Part shown: positions 6,897 to 14,257 of the stretch, piece by piece
Layout: every line of letters starts with the position of its first letter
Position numbering within the stretch: the first letter of the stretch is position 1
Virus record (IMG/VR): IMGVR_UViG_3300046810_000256
Coordinates: 1 to 64,000 of that record
Length of the DNA stretch: 64,000 nt
Strand: one strand, 5' to 3'
Origin: a virus
Notes under the pieces: model-generated
Seen by the model: only the letters and a program-made list of their open reading frames with translations
Databases searched by the model: none
What the model was told of the DNA's origin: nothing
Position numbers and translations under genes: made by a program

Positions 6897-9800
6897 TTAG
6901 AAGGCCTCCGCCGTGGCTTTGAGTGCGTGCTGGCTGTACGCCTCGGCTGCATCGGCAAACAAGCCGCTCAGCTCGCCCTCACCGTAGGCCGCGTAGATAC
7001 GCTCCAGCTCTTTCATCACGCTGTCAGGGTCGCCCAGGTCGGCGGAACCATCAATGATGCTGTCAAGGTAGGCTTTGGCTTTCTGCAAGGCGGTGTCCTT
7101 TTCGTCGGTGGTCTGCTCAGCCGTCTGTGCCGGGGGCTGGCTGAAGAGGTCATTCTGCTCGATGGCGAACACACCTTCACCGAATTCCTTTTCAAGCTCG
7201 GTGTTGGCGGCCTTGACGATATCGGCAAAGGTGGCGGGCTCATCACCGAACAGACCGGCAGTCTGCTTGCGACGTGCTTCCGACTCCACGAACTGCGCCA
7301 TGGCCTTGAACGCGGCGCCGAGGCGCTTGGCGCTACGGTTGTTCTTGCTGATGAACATCGCCATTGCAGCCACGGACGGATCGACGTCACCGAACATATC
7401 GCTTTGGCGCAGGAACTCGTCCAGGCCCATCCCGCTGTCCTTGGCTTTACGCAACACGTTGGTGGCGTTGATGATCGCGTTTACCGCTTCCTGATCCAGC
7501 GACAGTTCCAGAGAGTCGGTCACCTTCTCGCCAGCGGCCTCGGCGCCTACCGCGTCCAGTTCCTTGGCGCGCATGAAGTCAGGCGCGGCCATGTTCAGCG
7601 CGCTGACGATGTTGGCAATCTCGGGCTTGCTGGAATCGGCGGTGAGCTCCAGCAGGCGGTCGTCGGAATAGGCGCCAGCAAAGAGCGCGGCCTGCACGCG
7701 GTTGACCAGACTGGCGGTCGGGCGCCCGTCGGTGGTCATGTACTGAGCCGCTTCAGCATCGCCCAGGCTTTGCAGGAACGCGCTGACAAAATCGCGGTTC
7801 GCGGCACTGGTGAGGTCGCCGTCGGCCAGCTTCGCCATCATGGCAGTGTCGAGGCGCTTGGCATCGCTGCGGGCCTTCTCAGTCGCAGTCATGGCCAGCT
7901 TGTCGTCTTGGTTGGCTTCTACGGCGAACTCAGCGCGATCCACGGCACTGACGCGCACACGCACCAGCACCGGGGCTTTCATGCTCTCGATTTTGCTGGC
8001 GCTGACTTTGAAGTAGTCGGCGTGCTCCAGCAGCCACTGGCGGTATTCGTCGGCCTGGCCAATGCGGTATGCCTCACGGATGGCCATGGCGCGACCGTTA
8101 CCGGATTCCACCACGCGGTCTTTACCGACGATAGGCGCGCCACTGTCGGCACGGTTGGTGCGCCCCAGGCTGTCCGGATCAAGATTGCGGGCCGTCTTCT
8201 GCACCCACGCCTGAGACGTCGCACGCGCACGGTCACGCGGTTGCAGCTCGCTCGGGTAGTCCGGGTTCGCGGTACCGTCGGATTCGTGGCTGATGATCAG
8301 GTTTTTAGCGTCAATCACCTTGAAGCCGGTGACAACCTTCGTCCCCTTGGCGGTTTTAACGGTGTTCTCGCGGCCTTCGGGTTCAATCTCGCCAGAGTCG
8401 TCGTTATTGGCAGGGTCAGATACACCAGACAGGTCAACAACCTCGCCAACCTTCGATTCGAAGTCATCGGTATTCAGCAGCTTCGTCATGTACTGCTTGC
8501 CGTCTTTGTCGAAGTACACGTTTTCGGCGCCGACACTCAGAACCGTTGCAGAACCTAATGCAGCAACGTCCTTGTAGTCCTCCAGAATCGTGCTGCTGGT
8601 CGACACTGCCGGGATTGTCTCCTGAGCCTTTTTCAGATCGCGCAGACCGAATCCGTCTACCTTGGCCTTGGCAGCGCTCACGAGGTCACGCCCGATACCG
8701 GCCAGAATTTCGTCTTTGGTGCCGCTGGCGCCCAAGCTGAAGCCAGCTTTCAGCACGAGCTCACGCAGCGCATCAACATCGTCGATTGCATCCAGCACAC
8801 CCAGCGCACCCATCGCGTTACCGGCGACCAGCGCCGCGGTCAGCTTCTCCAGATCGGTGCGGTTGTCCCGCAGGCTTGGGTCATCGCCGAGCATGTCCGG
8901 CTGCGCGTCAGGCTTCAGCGATGCCGCTTGCTCGCTGACTTCTGATGCTTCCGGCCCACGATACCCGGCGTCCCACAGCTGTTTCGCCATGTCGGCGATG
9001 TCTTTGACCAGATTCCCGTAATACGCATCGTCTGACGACATGTCGGCGAGTCTGGCGCGAGCACCCGCCAGCATTTCCAGCAAACGTGCGATCTTCTGCG
9101 CCTCAGGATCGTCGGCGCCGTTGCCATGGTCTTGATTGTCCAGGCCAGCGGTCTGTTGCGCTTCCAGCGTGCGCAGCATTTCGGAAACGTCCGCCAAGTA
9201 ATTGCTGGCGTTGATGGTGGCGAGAATGCCGCCGCTGTCGATGGCCGCCTGAGTCTCGGCGATAGTGGTGGTCAGCCAGGCAATGGCGTTTTTCTTGTTG
9301 CCACCCTTACCGACAATCGAACGCCCGGTTTTCTTGCCGGACTGGACGGCGACCAGATCCGCTTTGTGCTCTGCGAGCTTGGTGGTCAGTGTGTCGACGG
9401 TGAAGCCTTTCTGCTCGCCGCTCGCCACCTGCGCCATGAACTCTTCGCGAGTGAGTGGCGTGCCGCCCAGCGCTTTGATCTTCTCCGCGATGCCATCGGC
9501 TTGCGCCAGGTACTGCTCGGCGTATTCGGATGCCTTGGCCGCAATGCCTTCTGGCGTGGTTTCCGTGCTAGCGACCGGCGCGGGGAGCTTGTCGACTTTG
9601 GCTTGCAGATCCGCAACCTGCTCATCAAGGCTTTGCAGCTCGGCGACCTTGCTCTGCACCTGGCCCTTGAGTTCTTCGATTTTGGCGGCGCTCTCAGCAC
9701 TGGCGCCGCTGGCCTTGATGAACTTCGCGCTGTTCTTCTCCACCAGCGTCATGATGCGGCGGGCCACTTGCCGCGGGCTGATGTCCTGGCCGCGCTCGGG

Positions 9801-10787
9801 CGCCACTACAACGGTGATGTCTTTCTTGTTCAGCACCCACTTCCAGCTGATCAGTTCGTCCGTGGCCGTGAGCCGGTTGGGCGTGCTGTCTGGATTGTGA
9901 AAGAACACCGACACGGTCTGGCCGTCGCTCATCGTGAACAGCATAGCCACCTGAGTGGTGCCGCGATTCTTGAATGGCTGGCTGACTTCTACGGCGTCGA
10001 CCTTGACCGTGCTGGCCGCGGCCTTCATCACGCGCAGCAGCTGGTTTGCCTTGCGGTCAAACTGGGCGTACTCGATCACCATGGCATCGAGCATGTGCCC
10101 ATCACTCAGCAGCTCGGTGATGTCGGCCATCGTTGCGCTGTCGAGCAGCAGTTTGTCGGGATCGCTCCGGCGCAGGCCATACATCACCTCACCCAAGGTC
10201 ATGCCCGCGGGCAGATTGTCCTCGCCCCAGGCCACTACGGCGCCGGTCATAGGTGTCACCTCATCATCAATCAGGTCGGCGGCCTCAAGTGGCCGGGTTA
10301 GATCGCCTGACTTGAGCCAGGCCTTGAACTGTTTCACGGAGCACACCACGTAGCTGCCCATGCCCTGCCAGCCGCGCTCATAGCTATTGCTGTAGGCCGA
10401 GAGAGCGCCGTCGACGTCGTGAAAGCCCAGCACTGCCTTGTGCTCATCAAAGGTGCGGTCTTTCTTCACCTGATTCACAACGACCACCAGCGTACTTTCA
10501 GGGGTCGGCCCCACGTACACGTCAAACGCATCACCGTCGGCGCCGGTATAGCCGTTGAGGTAGCCGTAGTTCGCCATGCAGACAATCGACCACGGCTCGC
10601 CGTCAGCCTTGCCTGTGCGCGGGGTGAACATCGGGGTTTCAATGGTGAAGTTCATGCCGTGCAGGCGCACGCTGCCCTTCGGGTAGTTGCCCGCCCGGAC
10701 TTGTGCCGGGGTCGGCGCGCGTTTTACGCCAAGGCCGAACGCACCGCTATGCGCGGCGGCGTTCAACTTTGCATAGGGATCAGTCAT
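6897..10787 (-). CDS. Large polyvalent protein with InPase-like and DdrB/ParB-like domains
   Basis: This 1296-residue protein has an N-terminal region (about 15-190) with ADGDAFDVYVGP near residues 82-93. That matches the inorganic-pyrophosphatase-like domain found in phage polyvalent proteins. A coiled-coil stretch near 350-400 follows. The segment VVESGNGRAMAIREAYRIG near residue 895 is characteristic of the ddrB-like ParB superfamily domain of phage P1 DdrB and relatives. Such proteins are thought to travel with the DNA and protect it from host restriction. The multi-domain length is normal for the group. The gene is preceded by an independent unit ending in a terminator at 10868 and is followed by a signal-peptide peptide gene. 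Confidence 0.92.
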   Translation of the reverse strand: MTDPYAKLNAAAHSGAFGLGVKRAPTPAQVRAGNYPKGSVRLHGMNFTIETPMFTPRTGKADGEPWSIVCMANYGYLNGYTGADGDAFDVYVGPTPESTLVVVVNQVKKDRTFDEHKAVLGFHDVDGALSAYSNSYERGWQGMGSYVVCSVKQFKAWLKSGDLTRPLEAADLIDDEVTPMTGAVVAWGEDNLPAGMTLGEVMYGLRRSDPDKLLLDSATMADITELLSDGHMLDAMVIEYAQFDRKANQLLRVMKAAASTVKVDAVEVSQPFKNRGTTQVAMLFTMSDGQTVSVFFHNPDSTPNRLTATDELISWKWVLNKKDITVVVAPERGQDISPRQVARRIMTLVEKNSAKFIKASGASAESAAKIEELKGQVQSKVAELQSLDEQVADLQAKVDKLPAPVASTETTPEGIAAKASEYAEQYLAQADGIAEKIKALGGTPLTREEFMAQVASGEQKGFTVDTLTTKLAEHKADLVAVQSGKKTGRSIVGKGGNKKNAIAWLTTTIAETQAAIDSGGILATINASNYLADVSEMLRTLEAQQTAGLDNQDHGNGADDPEAQKIARLLEMLAGARARLADMSSDDAYYGNLVKDIADMAKQLWDAGYRGPEASEVSEQAASLKPDAQPDMLGDDPSLRDNRTDLEKLTAALVAGNAMGALGVLDAIDDVDALRELVLKAGFSLGASGTKDEILAGIGRDLVSAAKAKVDGFGLRDLKKAQETIPAVSTSSTILEDYKDVAALGSATVLSVGAENVYFDKDGKQYMTKLLNTDDFESKVGEVVDLSGVSDPANNDDSGEIEPEGRENTVKTAKGTKVVTGFKVIDAKNLIISHESDGTANPDYPSELQPRDRARATSQAWVQKTARNLDPDSLGRTNRADSGAPIVGKDRVVESGNGRAMAIREAYRIGQADEYRQWLLEHADYFKVSASKIESMKAPVLVRVRVSAVDRAEFAVEANQDDKLAMTATEKARSDAKRLDTAMMAKLADGDLTSAANRDFVSAFLQSLGDAEAAQYMTTDGRPTASLVNRVQAALFAGAYSDDRLLELTADSSKPEIANIVSALNMAAPDFMRAKELDAVGAEAAGEKVTDSLELSLDQEAVNAIINATNVLRKAKDSGMGLDEFLRQSDMFGDVDPSVAAMAMFISKNNRSAKRLGAAFKAMAQFVESEARRKQTAGLFGDEPATFADIVKAANTELEKEFGEGVFAIEQNDLFSQPPAQTAEQTTDEKDTALQKAKAYLDSIIDGSADLGDPDSVMKELERIYAAYGEGELSGLFADAAEAYSQHALKATAEAF

Positions 10788-10867
10788 TTACGGGGCTCCG
10801 CTGGAAAGCCTCACGATACCCCGGCATAAAACGACGGCTCGGCGCTGGTTTTCACAATCTGCGGGCA

Positions 10868-10893
10868 CAAAAAAGGCGCCGCGGGGCGCCTTT
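10868..10893 (-). terminator. Rho-independent terminator
   Basis: The minus strand reads AAAGGCGCCCCGCGGCGCC then TTTTTT. It closes the tandem RHH gene at 10909. Confidence 0.85.
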
Positions 10894-10908
10894 CGTACAG
10901 CTCGGGGA

Positions 10909-11325
10909 TCAGCCTGCTGTCATTTGCGGGTCAGGCGTTGGCGCCTGCTCCAAAAGGTCACTGGCGATCTTCGAATGCGGCACATGGGCTGCGAACGCCA
11001 TCGCCCGCACCTTATGGGCAAGTGCGGGCTCCATCCAGAGTGTCACCCGTTCCTTGTCGACGTTACTTTGATCGGCACGGGAATATTTGGGCGCCGATTC
11101 GTCAGTGCGTGCGCCTGGCTCTAGCTTCGGCACCGGCAGAGGACGAACCAAATCATTGAAAACAGCCGACTGAGGGGATTTCTTCTCAAACGCCAATGCA
11201 CGCAGCTTGAACGCCAGATTAGACGCGATATAGAACGTCATGCGCTCTTTCGGCTCAGCATTGGAGACAGGCCTGCCCATTTTCTTGCTGCGTTTAGGCG
11301 CCCGTTCTTGATCGGCTGCTGCCAT
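10909..11325 (-). CDS. Tandem ribbon-helix-helix-like DNA-binding protein
   Basis: This 138-residue protein is built from two copies of one segment. KERMTFYIASNLAFKLRALA begins at residue 26 and KERVTLWMEPALAHKVRAMA at residue 91, an exact 65-residue offset. Each copy has a strand followed by two helices as in RHH or Arc/MetJ-like proteins, so one chain could form an intramolecular RHH dimer. The basic N-terminus (RAPKRSKKMGRP) may add minor-groove contacts. It is probably a regulator. It is transcribed alone, from a promoter related to those at 48878, 52984 and 62306, and ends at a strong terminator. Confidence 0.75.
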   Translation of the reverse strand: MAAADQERAPKRSKKMGRPVSNAEPKERMTFYIASNLAFKLRALAFEKKSPQSAVFNDLVRPLPVPKLEPGARTDESAPKYSRADQSNVDKERVTLWMEPALAHKVRAMAFAAHVPHSKIASDLLEQAPTPDPQMTAG

Positions 11326-11350
11326 GTCTAGCCCTGCACTGTGGATATGG

Positions 11351-11370
11351 TGACATTATGATAAGGCACT
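11351..11370 (-). promoter_or_regulatory. Divergent member of the CATTATGTC promoter family
   Basis: On the minus strand TTTTGT is followed after 16 bases by CATAAT, 25 bp upstream of the RHH gene. On the plus strand GACATTATGATAAGGCACTT resembles GACATAATGACATAAAGGCA at 48879. Confidence 0.5.
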
Positions 11371-11445
11371 TTGCCCACAAAACGAAATCGCCCAAAAAAT
11401 CAGAGAAAATGGTACGGGGATAGTTTTATATTTATCCAAAACGCA

Positions 11446-11471
11446 CAAAACCCCGTTTTTCGGGGCTTTGT
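11446..11471 (-). terminator. Rho-independent terminator
   Basis: A CCCCG-TTTTT-CGGGG hairpin follows the small membrane-protein gene at 11484; on the minus strand it continues TTTTGTG. Confidence 0.8.
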
Positions 11472-11483
11472 GAGGGTTTCGCG

Positions 11484-11708
11484 TCACAAGTTAGCGAGGT
11501 GTAGCCCAGGCTCTGCGTCGGGCGCCGGGCAGTTGAGCTCCGGTCGGGGCGGCCACAGTTTCTTCGCCGACATTTCACAATACCGCTCGGCGCTGGCGAT
11601 CTGTTCCTGATAGTCAGACTCGCCTACCCAGCCATAAGCACCAACAGCAGAAGCGATCAGCAAACCCGCCAGAAACGGCTTGGGCACACACTCGATAATC
11701 TTGCGCAT
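11484..11708 (-). CDS. Small membrane protein, 74 aa
   Basis: Residues about 10-28 (KPFLAGLLIASAVGAYGWV) form one transmembrane helix or an uncleaved signal. A short soluble tail with two Cys residues (YCEMSAKK, ELNCPAP) follows. The gene lies back to back with the plus-strand gene at 11819 and ends at a terminator. Membrane-anchored small proteins in such regions include Rz-like spanins and exclusion proteins, but no specific hallmark is visible. Confidence 0.65.
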   Translation of the reverse strand: MRKIIECVPKPFLAGLLIASAVGAYGWVGESDYQEQIASAERYCEMSAKKLWPPRPELNCPAPDAEPGLHLANL

Positions 11709-11749
11709 AACTTTTTCCCTTTCGTTTAGGCCGTAACCTTCGGCAAGAG

Positions 11750-11806
11750 AAACATTATAATTTTATTGTTTACTTCACAAGCAAAACATTAGCGTTTTAT
11801 TGTTTA
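11750..11806. repeat. Two AAACATTA-N6-TATTGTTT operator-like repeats
   Basis: AAACATTA-N6-TATTGTTT occurs at 11750 and again at 11784, a 34-bp offset, in the divergent promoter region between 11708 and 11819. The arms are near-palindromic (seven of eight). A perfect version lies at 18010-18031 and a weaker one at 38992-39011, so this may be a dispersed operator. Confidence 0.6.
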
Positions 11807-11818
11807 TTTGAGGTTTCT

Positions 11819-12262
11819 ATGCAAATCATGGCTTCAGTCAGCGGGTACACCGGGGGAAGCGTCACGCTCGTGGGATTCATTGATCCTGCTACGGGAGTCC
11901 TGGCAATCGTCAAAAGCGTGAAGTTTCGGGAGGTGGCCGATGATGGATTCGCCTTCGTCACCAACACAAAGACAGAGGCCTACGATTGCCTCTTCACTGA
12001 AGAACACTGGGCCCAAGCGATTCGCGATTACATGATCGCCGAAGGAAGTCAGACGCTGGCTATCGCCGATGATGCTACGCGCTGGGCGCCCCGGCTTGAA
12101 ACGGATGGTGTCGATGAGAAGGGGCAGAAATATCGCCTGCCCGCGGACTTGCAGAATGGTGAGGTGGCTGTGCTGGCCATGGTGCATTTCCAGCAGCGCC
12201 AGAAAGCGCTAACCATCGCAGATGACGCGATGGATGAATGGTTTGACCTTGTGATGATTTAA
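11819..12262 (+). CDS. Hypothetical protein, 147 aa (plus strand)
   Basis: This is one of only two supported plus-strand genes. It has GAGG five bases before ATG 11819 and a dedicated promoter region with the AAACATTA repeats. The sequence is acidic and beta-rich (GGSVTLVGFIDPATGVLAIV), with no membrane segment. It converges with repA: its stop at 12260-12262 overlaps the repA stop by 4 bp. The opposite orientation and the AT-rich operator suggest a separately regulated gene, possibly one expressed in the plasmid state. The family is not recognised. Confidence 0.8.
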   Translation: MQIMASVSGYTGGSVTLVGFIDPATGVLAIVKSVKFREVADDGFAFVTNTKTEAYDCLFTEEHWAQAIRDYMIAEGSQTLAIADDATRWAPRLETDGVDEKGQKYRLPADLQNGEVAVLAMVHFQQRQKALTIADDAMDEWFDLVMI

Positions 12263-13284
12263 GGCGCGGGGTCTTTCCACTTGTCGCCCTGGGAACGGTG
12301 AACCATCCGCAACATTGGCCCTTCTTTGCCGGGCTCTTCTGCAAGGGAATACTCCGGCAAGTCGTTATCCGTAATCAGCTCCCTGAGCAGCCGATTGAAT
12401 TCCTTGAGCGTGCCGTTGCTCCCGCTGCGCTCATATATCGTTTTGAACCCCCACAAAGCGGAATCTTTGCCCGCGGCCTTGCGCGCTAGCCGGTAGACAA
12501 AACGACCTATGCCTGACTCACGCAGGAAGTAGTCCGGATGCACTGTCAGTACGTCCGGTTTCGTCCCCTTTGTGATTTCGTCATACATCCAGTCGGCCAG
12601 CTTGATTTCGATATATTCGATTTTCTTGGTCTTGGCGTTACTGATAATTTTGCTCGGGCCTATCAGGTTCTCGCCTTCCGTCACCGTGCGCATTTCACCG
12701 CGCAACATGTTCGTGCGCTCGATGCCCACATACGTCGTCTGTAGCCGTTGGAGCGCTCCAGCAACGGCATCCTTCTGATTGCCACCGTTATCCTTGCGGC
12801 AAAACTTCAGCACGTCCCCAATATGAGGGCGGAAGATTTGCGAAGGCTTTTCACCTTTGCCGTCTCGATATCGGTTCATGGCTTCGGTTAAGTGCGATAC
12901 CGCCATCAGAACTATGTCGTAGTCCCATACCGAGGCCATGCCATACGGGCCGGAAGACACTTCGACAAAGCCGTCAGGGAGGTCATACCGGATGACTGAG
13001 TTTGCGCGCTTATCTTTCTTCGACAACCTGAACACCGCCACGTCCATGGTGCCGCGATTGTCGCGAGCGCCAACGTCGTACAGCAGAGGCGTGAAGAAGT
13101 CGCCTTGGACGGCGGGGATAGATTTCTTGCGCCGGTCAGGTTTGACAGGCTGACTCACTGGCTCCGCGGGGGGCGCGGGTGGGTAAATTACGGGATTCTG
13201 ATCATCGGACGGGAGCAGATCCGCCTGGGCCGCTCTGGCCTGCATATCCGCGATTTTCTGCGCAATTTTGTTCGGCGCGGCCAT
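12259..13284 (-). CDS. repA: Replication initiator protein RepA
   Basis: This 341-residue protein resembles the plasmid replication initiator protein A family, with the segments GDFFTPLLYDVGARDNRGTM, SVWDYDIVLMAVSHLTEAMN and IGRFVYRLARKAAGKD arranged as two winged-helix domains. The N-terminal 50 residues are Pro-rich and probably flexible. The gene starts just downstream of an array of 21-bp-phased iterons and a further iteron lies inside its coding sequence (13177-13194, residues about 31-36), so RepA probably autoregulates by binding there. It initiates replication of the plasmid form at the adjacent origin. Confidence 0.92.
   Translation of the reverse strand: MAAPNKIAQKIADMQARAAQADLLPSDDQNPVIYPPAPPAEPVSQPVKPDRRKKSIPAVQGDFFTPLLYDVGARDNRGTMDVAVFRLSKKDKRANSVIRYDLPDGFVEVSSGPYGMASVWDYDIVLMAVSHLTEAMNRYRDGKGEKPSQIFRPHIGDVLKFCRKDNGGNQKDAVAGALQRLQTTYVGIERTNMLRGEMRTVTEGENLIGPSKIISNAKTKKIEYIEIKLADWMYDEITKGTKPDVLTVHPDYFLRESGIGRFVYRLARKAAGKDSALWGFKTIYERSGSNGTLKEFNRLLRELITDNDLPEYSLAEEPGKEGPMLRMVHRSQGDKWKDPAP
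13177..13194 (-). repeat. Iteron copy inside the repA coding sequence
   Basis: GGGTGGGTAAATTACGGG is the reverse complement of the oriV iterons. It encodes part of the VIYPP segment of RepA. Confidence 0.8.
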
Positions 13285-13354
13285 GAAATCCCCCGTCGTA
13301 GTCGATCCGTAGGGCGATAATACGGGTTTTGTGGAACGCTCGCCCTTCTGTTGT

Positions 13355-13372
13355 GGGTGGGTAAATTACGGG
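13355..13372 (-). repeat. Iteron copy in inverted orientation upstream of repA
   Basis: GGGTGGGTAAATTACGGG is identical over 18 bp to the copy inside repA and inverted relative to the main array. It lies 71 bp upstream of the repA start and is a likely autoregulatory operator. Confidence 0.85.
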
Positions 13373-13435
13373 AATGATGCCCCTAAAGCGCTCGGGAGCC
13401 CCGAACGATAGGGACGGGCGGTGCAGTTGGTACGG

Positions 13436-13690
13436 TTGTCCACAGGCAAAACCCCTTAAAACCGTAATTTACCCACCCAACTGTACCGACCGCGTAATTC
13501 ACCCACCCAAAGCAGTAATTTACCCACCAACCCAAGTAATTCACCCACCCGATTCAGTAATTCACCCACCCGCCCACAAGTTTGTACACAGCCGCAAATA
13601 CAACTGGCACAAGGCCCAAGCCCGCTTATTCACAATGCCCAAATCTTAAATTCAAAGCCGGTTAAAGCTCATAAATCCGGATGGAGCATT
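13436..13690. other. Candidate replication origin oriV
   Basis: This 250-bp region holds five direct iterons flanked by DnaA-box-like sites. TTGTCCACA (13436-13444) and TTGTACACA (13582-13590) each differ at one position from the TTWTNCACA consensus, and TTATTCACA (13626-13634) matches it. An AT-rich stretch runs from about 13634 to 13675. The pattern of initiator sites, DnaA sites and an AT-rich unwinding region next to repA is that of an iteron-controlled theta origin. Function is inferred from architecture. Confidence 0.8.
13462..13571 (+). repeat. Iteron array, five direct copies
   Basis: The 17-bp unit NNGTAATTYACCCACCC begins at 13462, 13492, 13513, 13534 and 13555. The last four are exactly 21 bp apart (two helical turns); the first gap is 30 bp. 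The third copy has CCACCA at its end. These are the predicted RepA binding sites. Confidence 0.9.
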
Positions 13691-13697
13691 TTGAGTG

Positions 13698-13742
13698 ATG
13701 AGCTAGGGGTAGGTCATAGCTGTTGAGCTACCCCTAGCTCAT
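13698..13742. repeat. Perfect 15-bp inverted repeat beside oriV
   Basis: ATGAGCTAGGGGTAG and CTACCCCTAGCTCAT form a 15-bp stem around a 15-base loop. The TAG stop codon of the 42-residue gene lies in the right arm. No T tract follows on either strand, so a simple terminator is unlikely. A role in origin structure, priming or RNA control is possible. Confidence 0.65.
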
Positions 13743-13862
13743 TGGCTTGGAACGACCCGCGGCAGTGGTTGGCTTCGGTTTGAGTTCGGTCGGGCGACAA
13801 CGATAACAGGCGCAGCTGCCAACGCGCTGACCATTGGTGCGGCAGTAGACGGGTGCCTTCAT
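13734..13862 (-). CDS. Small Cys-rich protein, 42 aa
   Basis: This open frame overlaps the end of the ASCH gene by an ATGA junction (ATG 13860-13862, ASCH stop TGA 13859-13861). It encodes a basic peptide with Cys at residues 7, 17, 19 and 22 (CRTN, then CACYRC), enough for one zinc site. The C-terminus is Lys/Pro-rich and the stop codon falls in the 15-bp inverted repeat. The coupled start supports translation; its function is unknown. Confidence 0.6.
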   Translation of the reverse strand: MKAPVYCRTNGQRVGSCACYRCRPTELKPKPTTAAGRSKPMS

Positions 13863-14257
13863 TGTGCGGGGTTTTCCTTGTTGGGTGTCATTGGATAAGG
13901 GCAGTCGAACAATCCCAACCGCCCGTTGATGCTGAAGAACGGCAGCGGGCGCGGATCTCGCAGCACCATTGCTTTGTTGCCGTCCATGTACCAGGGCGAG
14001 CGGTGCTGTTCCACGCTGTCGACCACTTCAACTGACCCGATAACGCCACCGCGTAGCAGCTCAGCAGCTGGTGGCACAGTTACGCCAATGCTCTGCGCGA
14101 ACTCAGCAGCAAAGGCGTATTCCTGTTTCGTCATGCCTTTCGAAGCGTGAACCAACAACCGTCCGCGGAACTTGGTAAGCCAGCTGCGATTCTCGATATC
14201 CTTGCCGCCGTGGATGATCAGCCACGCCCACGGCTGGCGAATGCTCAGTGTTTTCAT
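13859..14257 (-). CDS. ASCH domain protein
   Basis: This 132-residue protein opens with TLSIRQPWAWLIIHGGKDIE, followed by NRSW and GRLLVHASKGM. These are hallmarks of the ASCH (PUA-like) fold, which binds RNA or modified bases and in some members acts as an N4-acetylcytidine amidohydrolase. Later GVIGSVEVVDSV gives the core beta-strand. It overlaps the SNF2-like helicase gene by ATGA at its start. Phage ASCH proteins are common; substrate unknown. Confidence 0.88.
   Translation of the reverse strand: MKTLSIRQPWAWLIIHGGKDIENRSWLTKFRGRLLVHASKGMTKQEYAFAAEFAQSIGVTVPPAAELLRGGVIGSVEVVDSVEQHRSPWYMDGNKAMVLRDPRPLPFFSINGRLGLFDCPYPMTPNKENPAQ

Noticed and set aside
6777-8558. Plus-strand open frame of 593 codons opposite the large polyvalent gene
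   Set aside because: It is antisense to a gene with clear domains and looks like a shadow frame.
13462-13571. CRISPR array
   Set aside because: The repeats are short iterons with 4-13 bp gaps and no spacer-length sequence between them.
13374-13649. Plus-strand frame with VIHPP repeats over the iterons
   Set aside because: The repeated residues are only the translation of the iterons; no ribosome binding site or domain.
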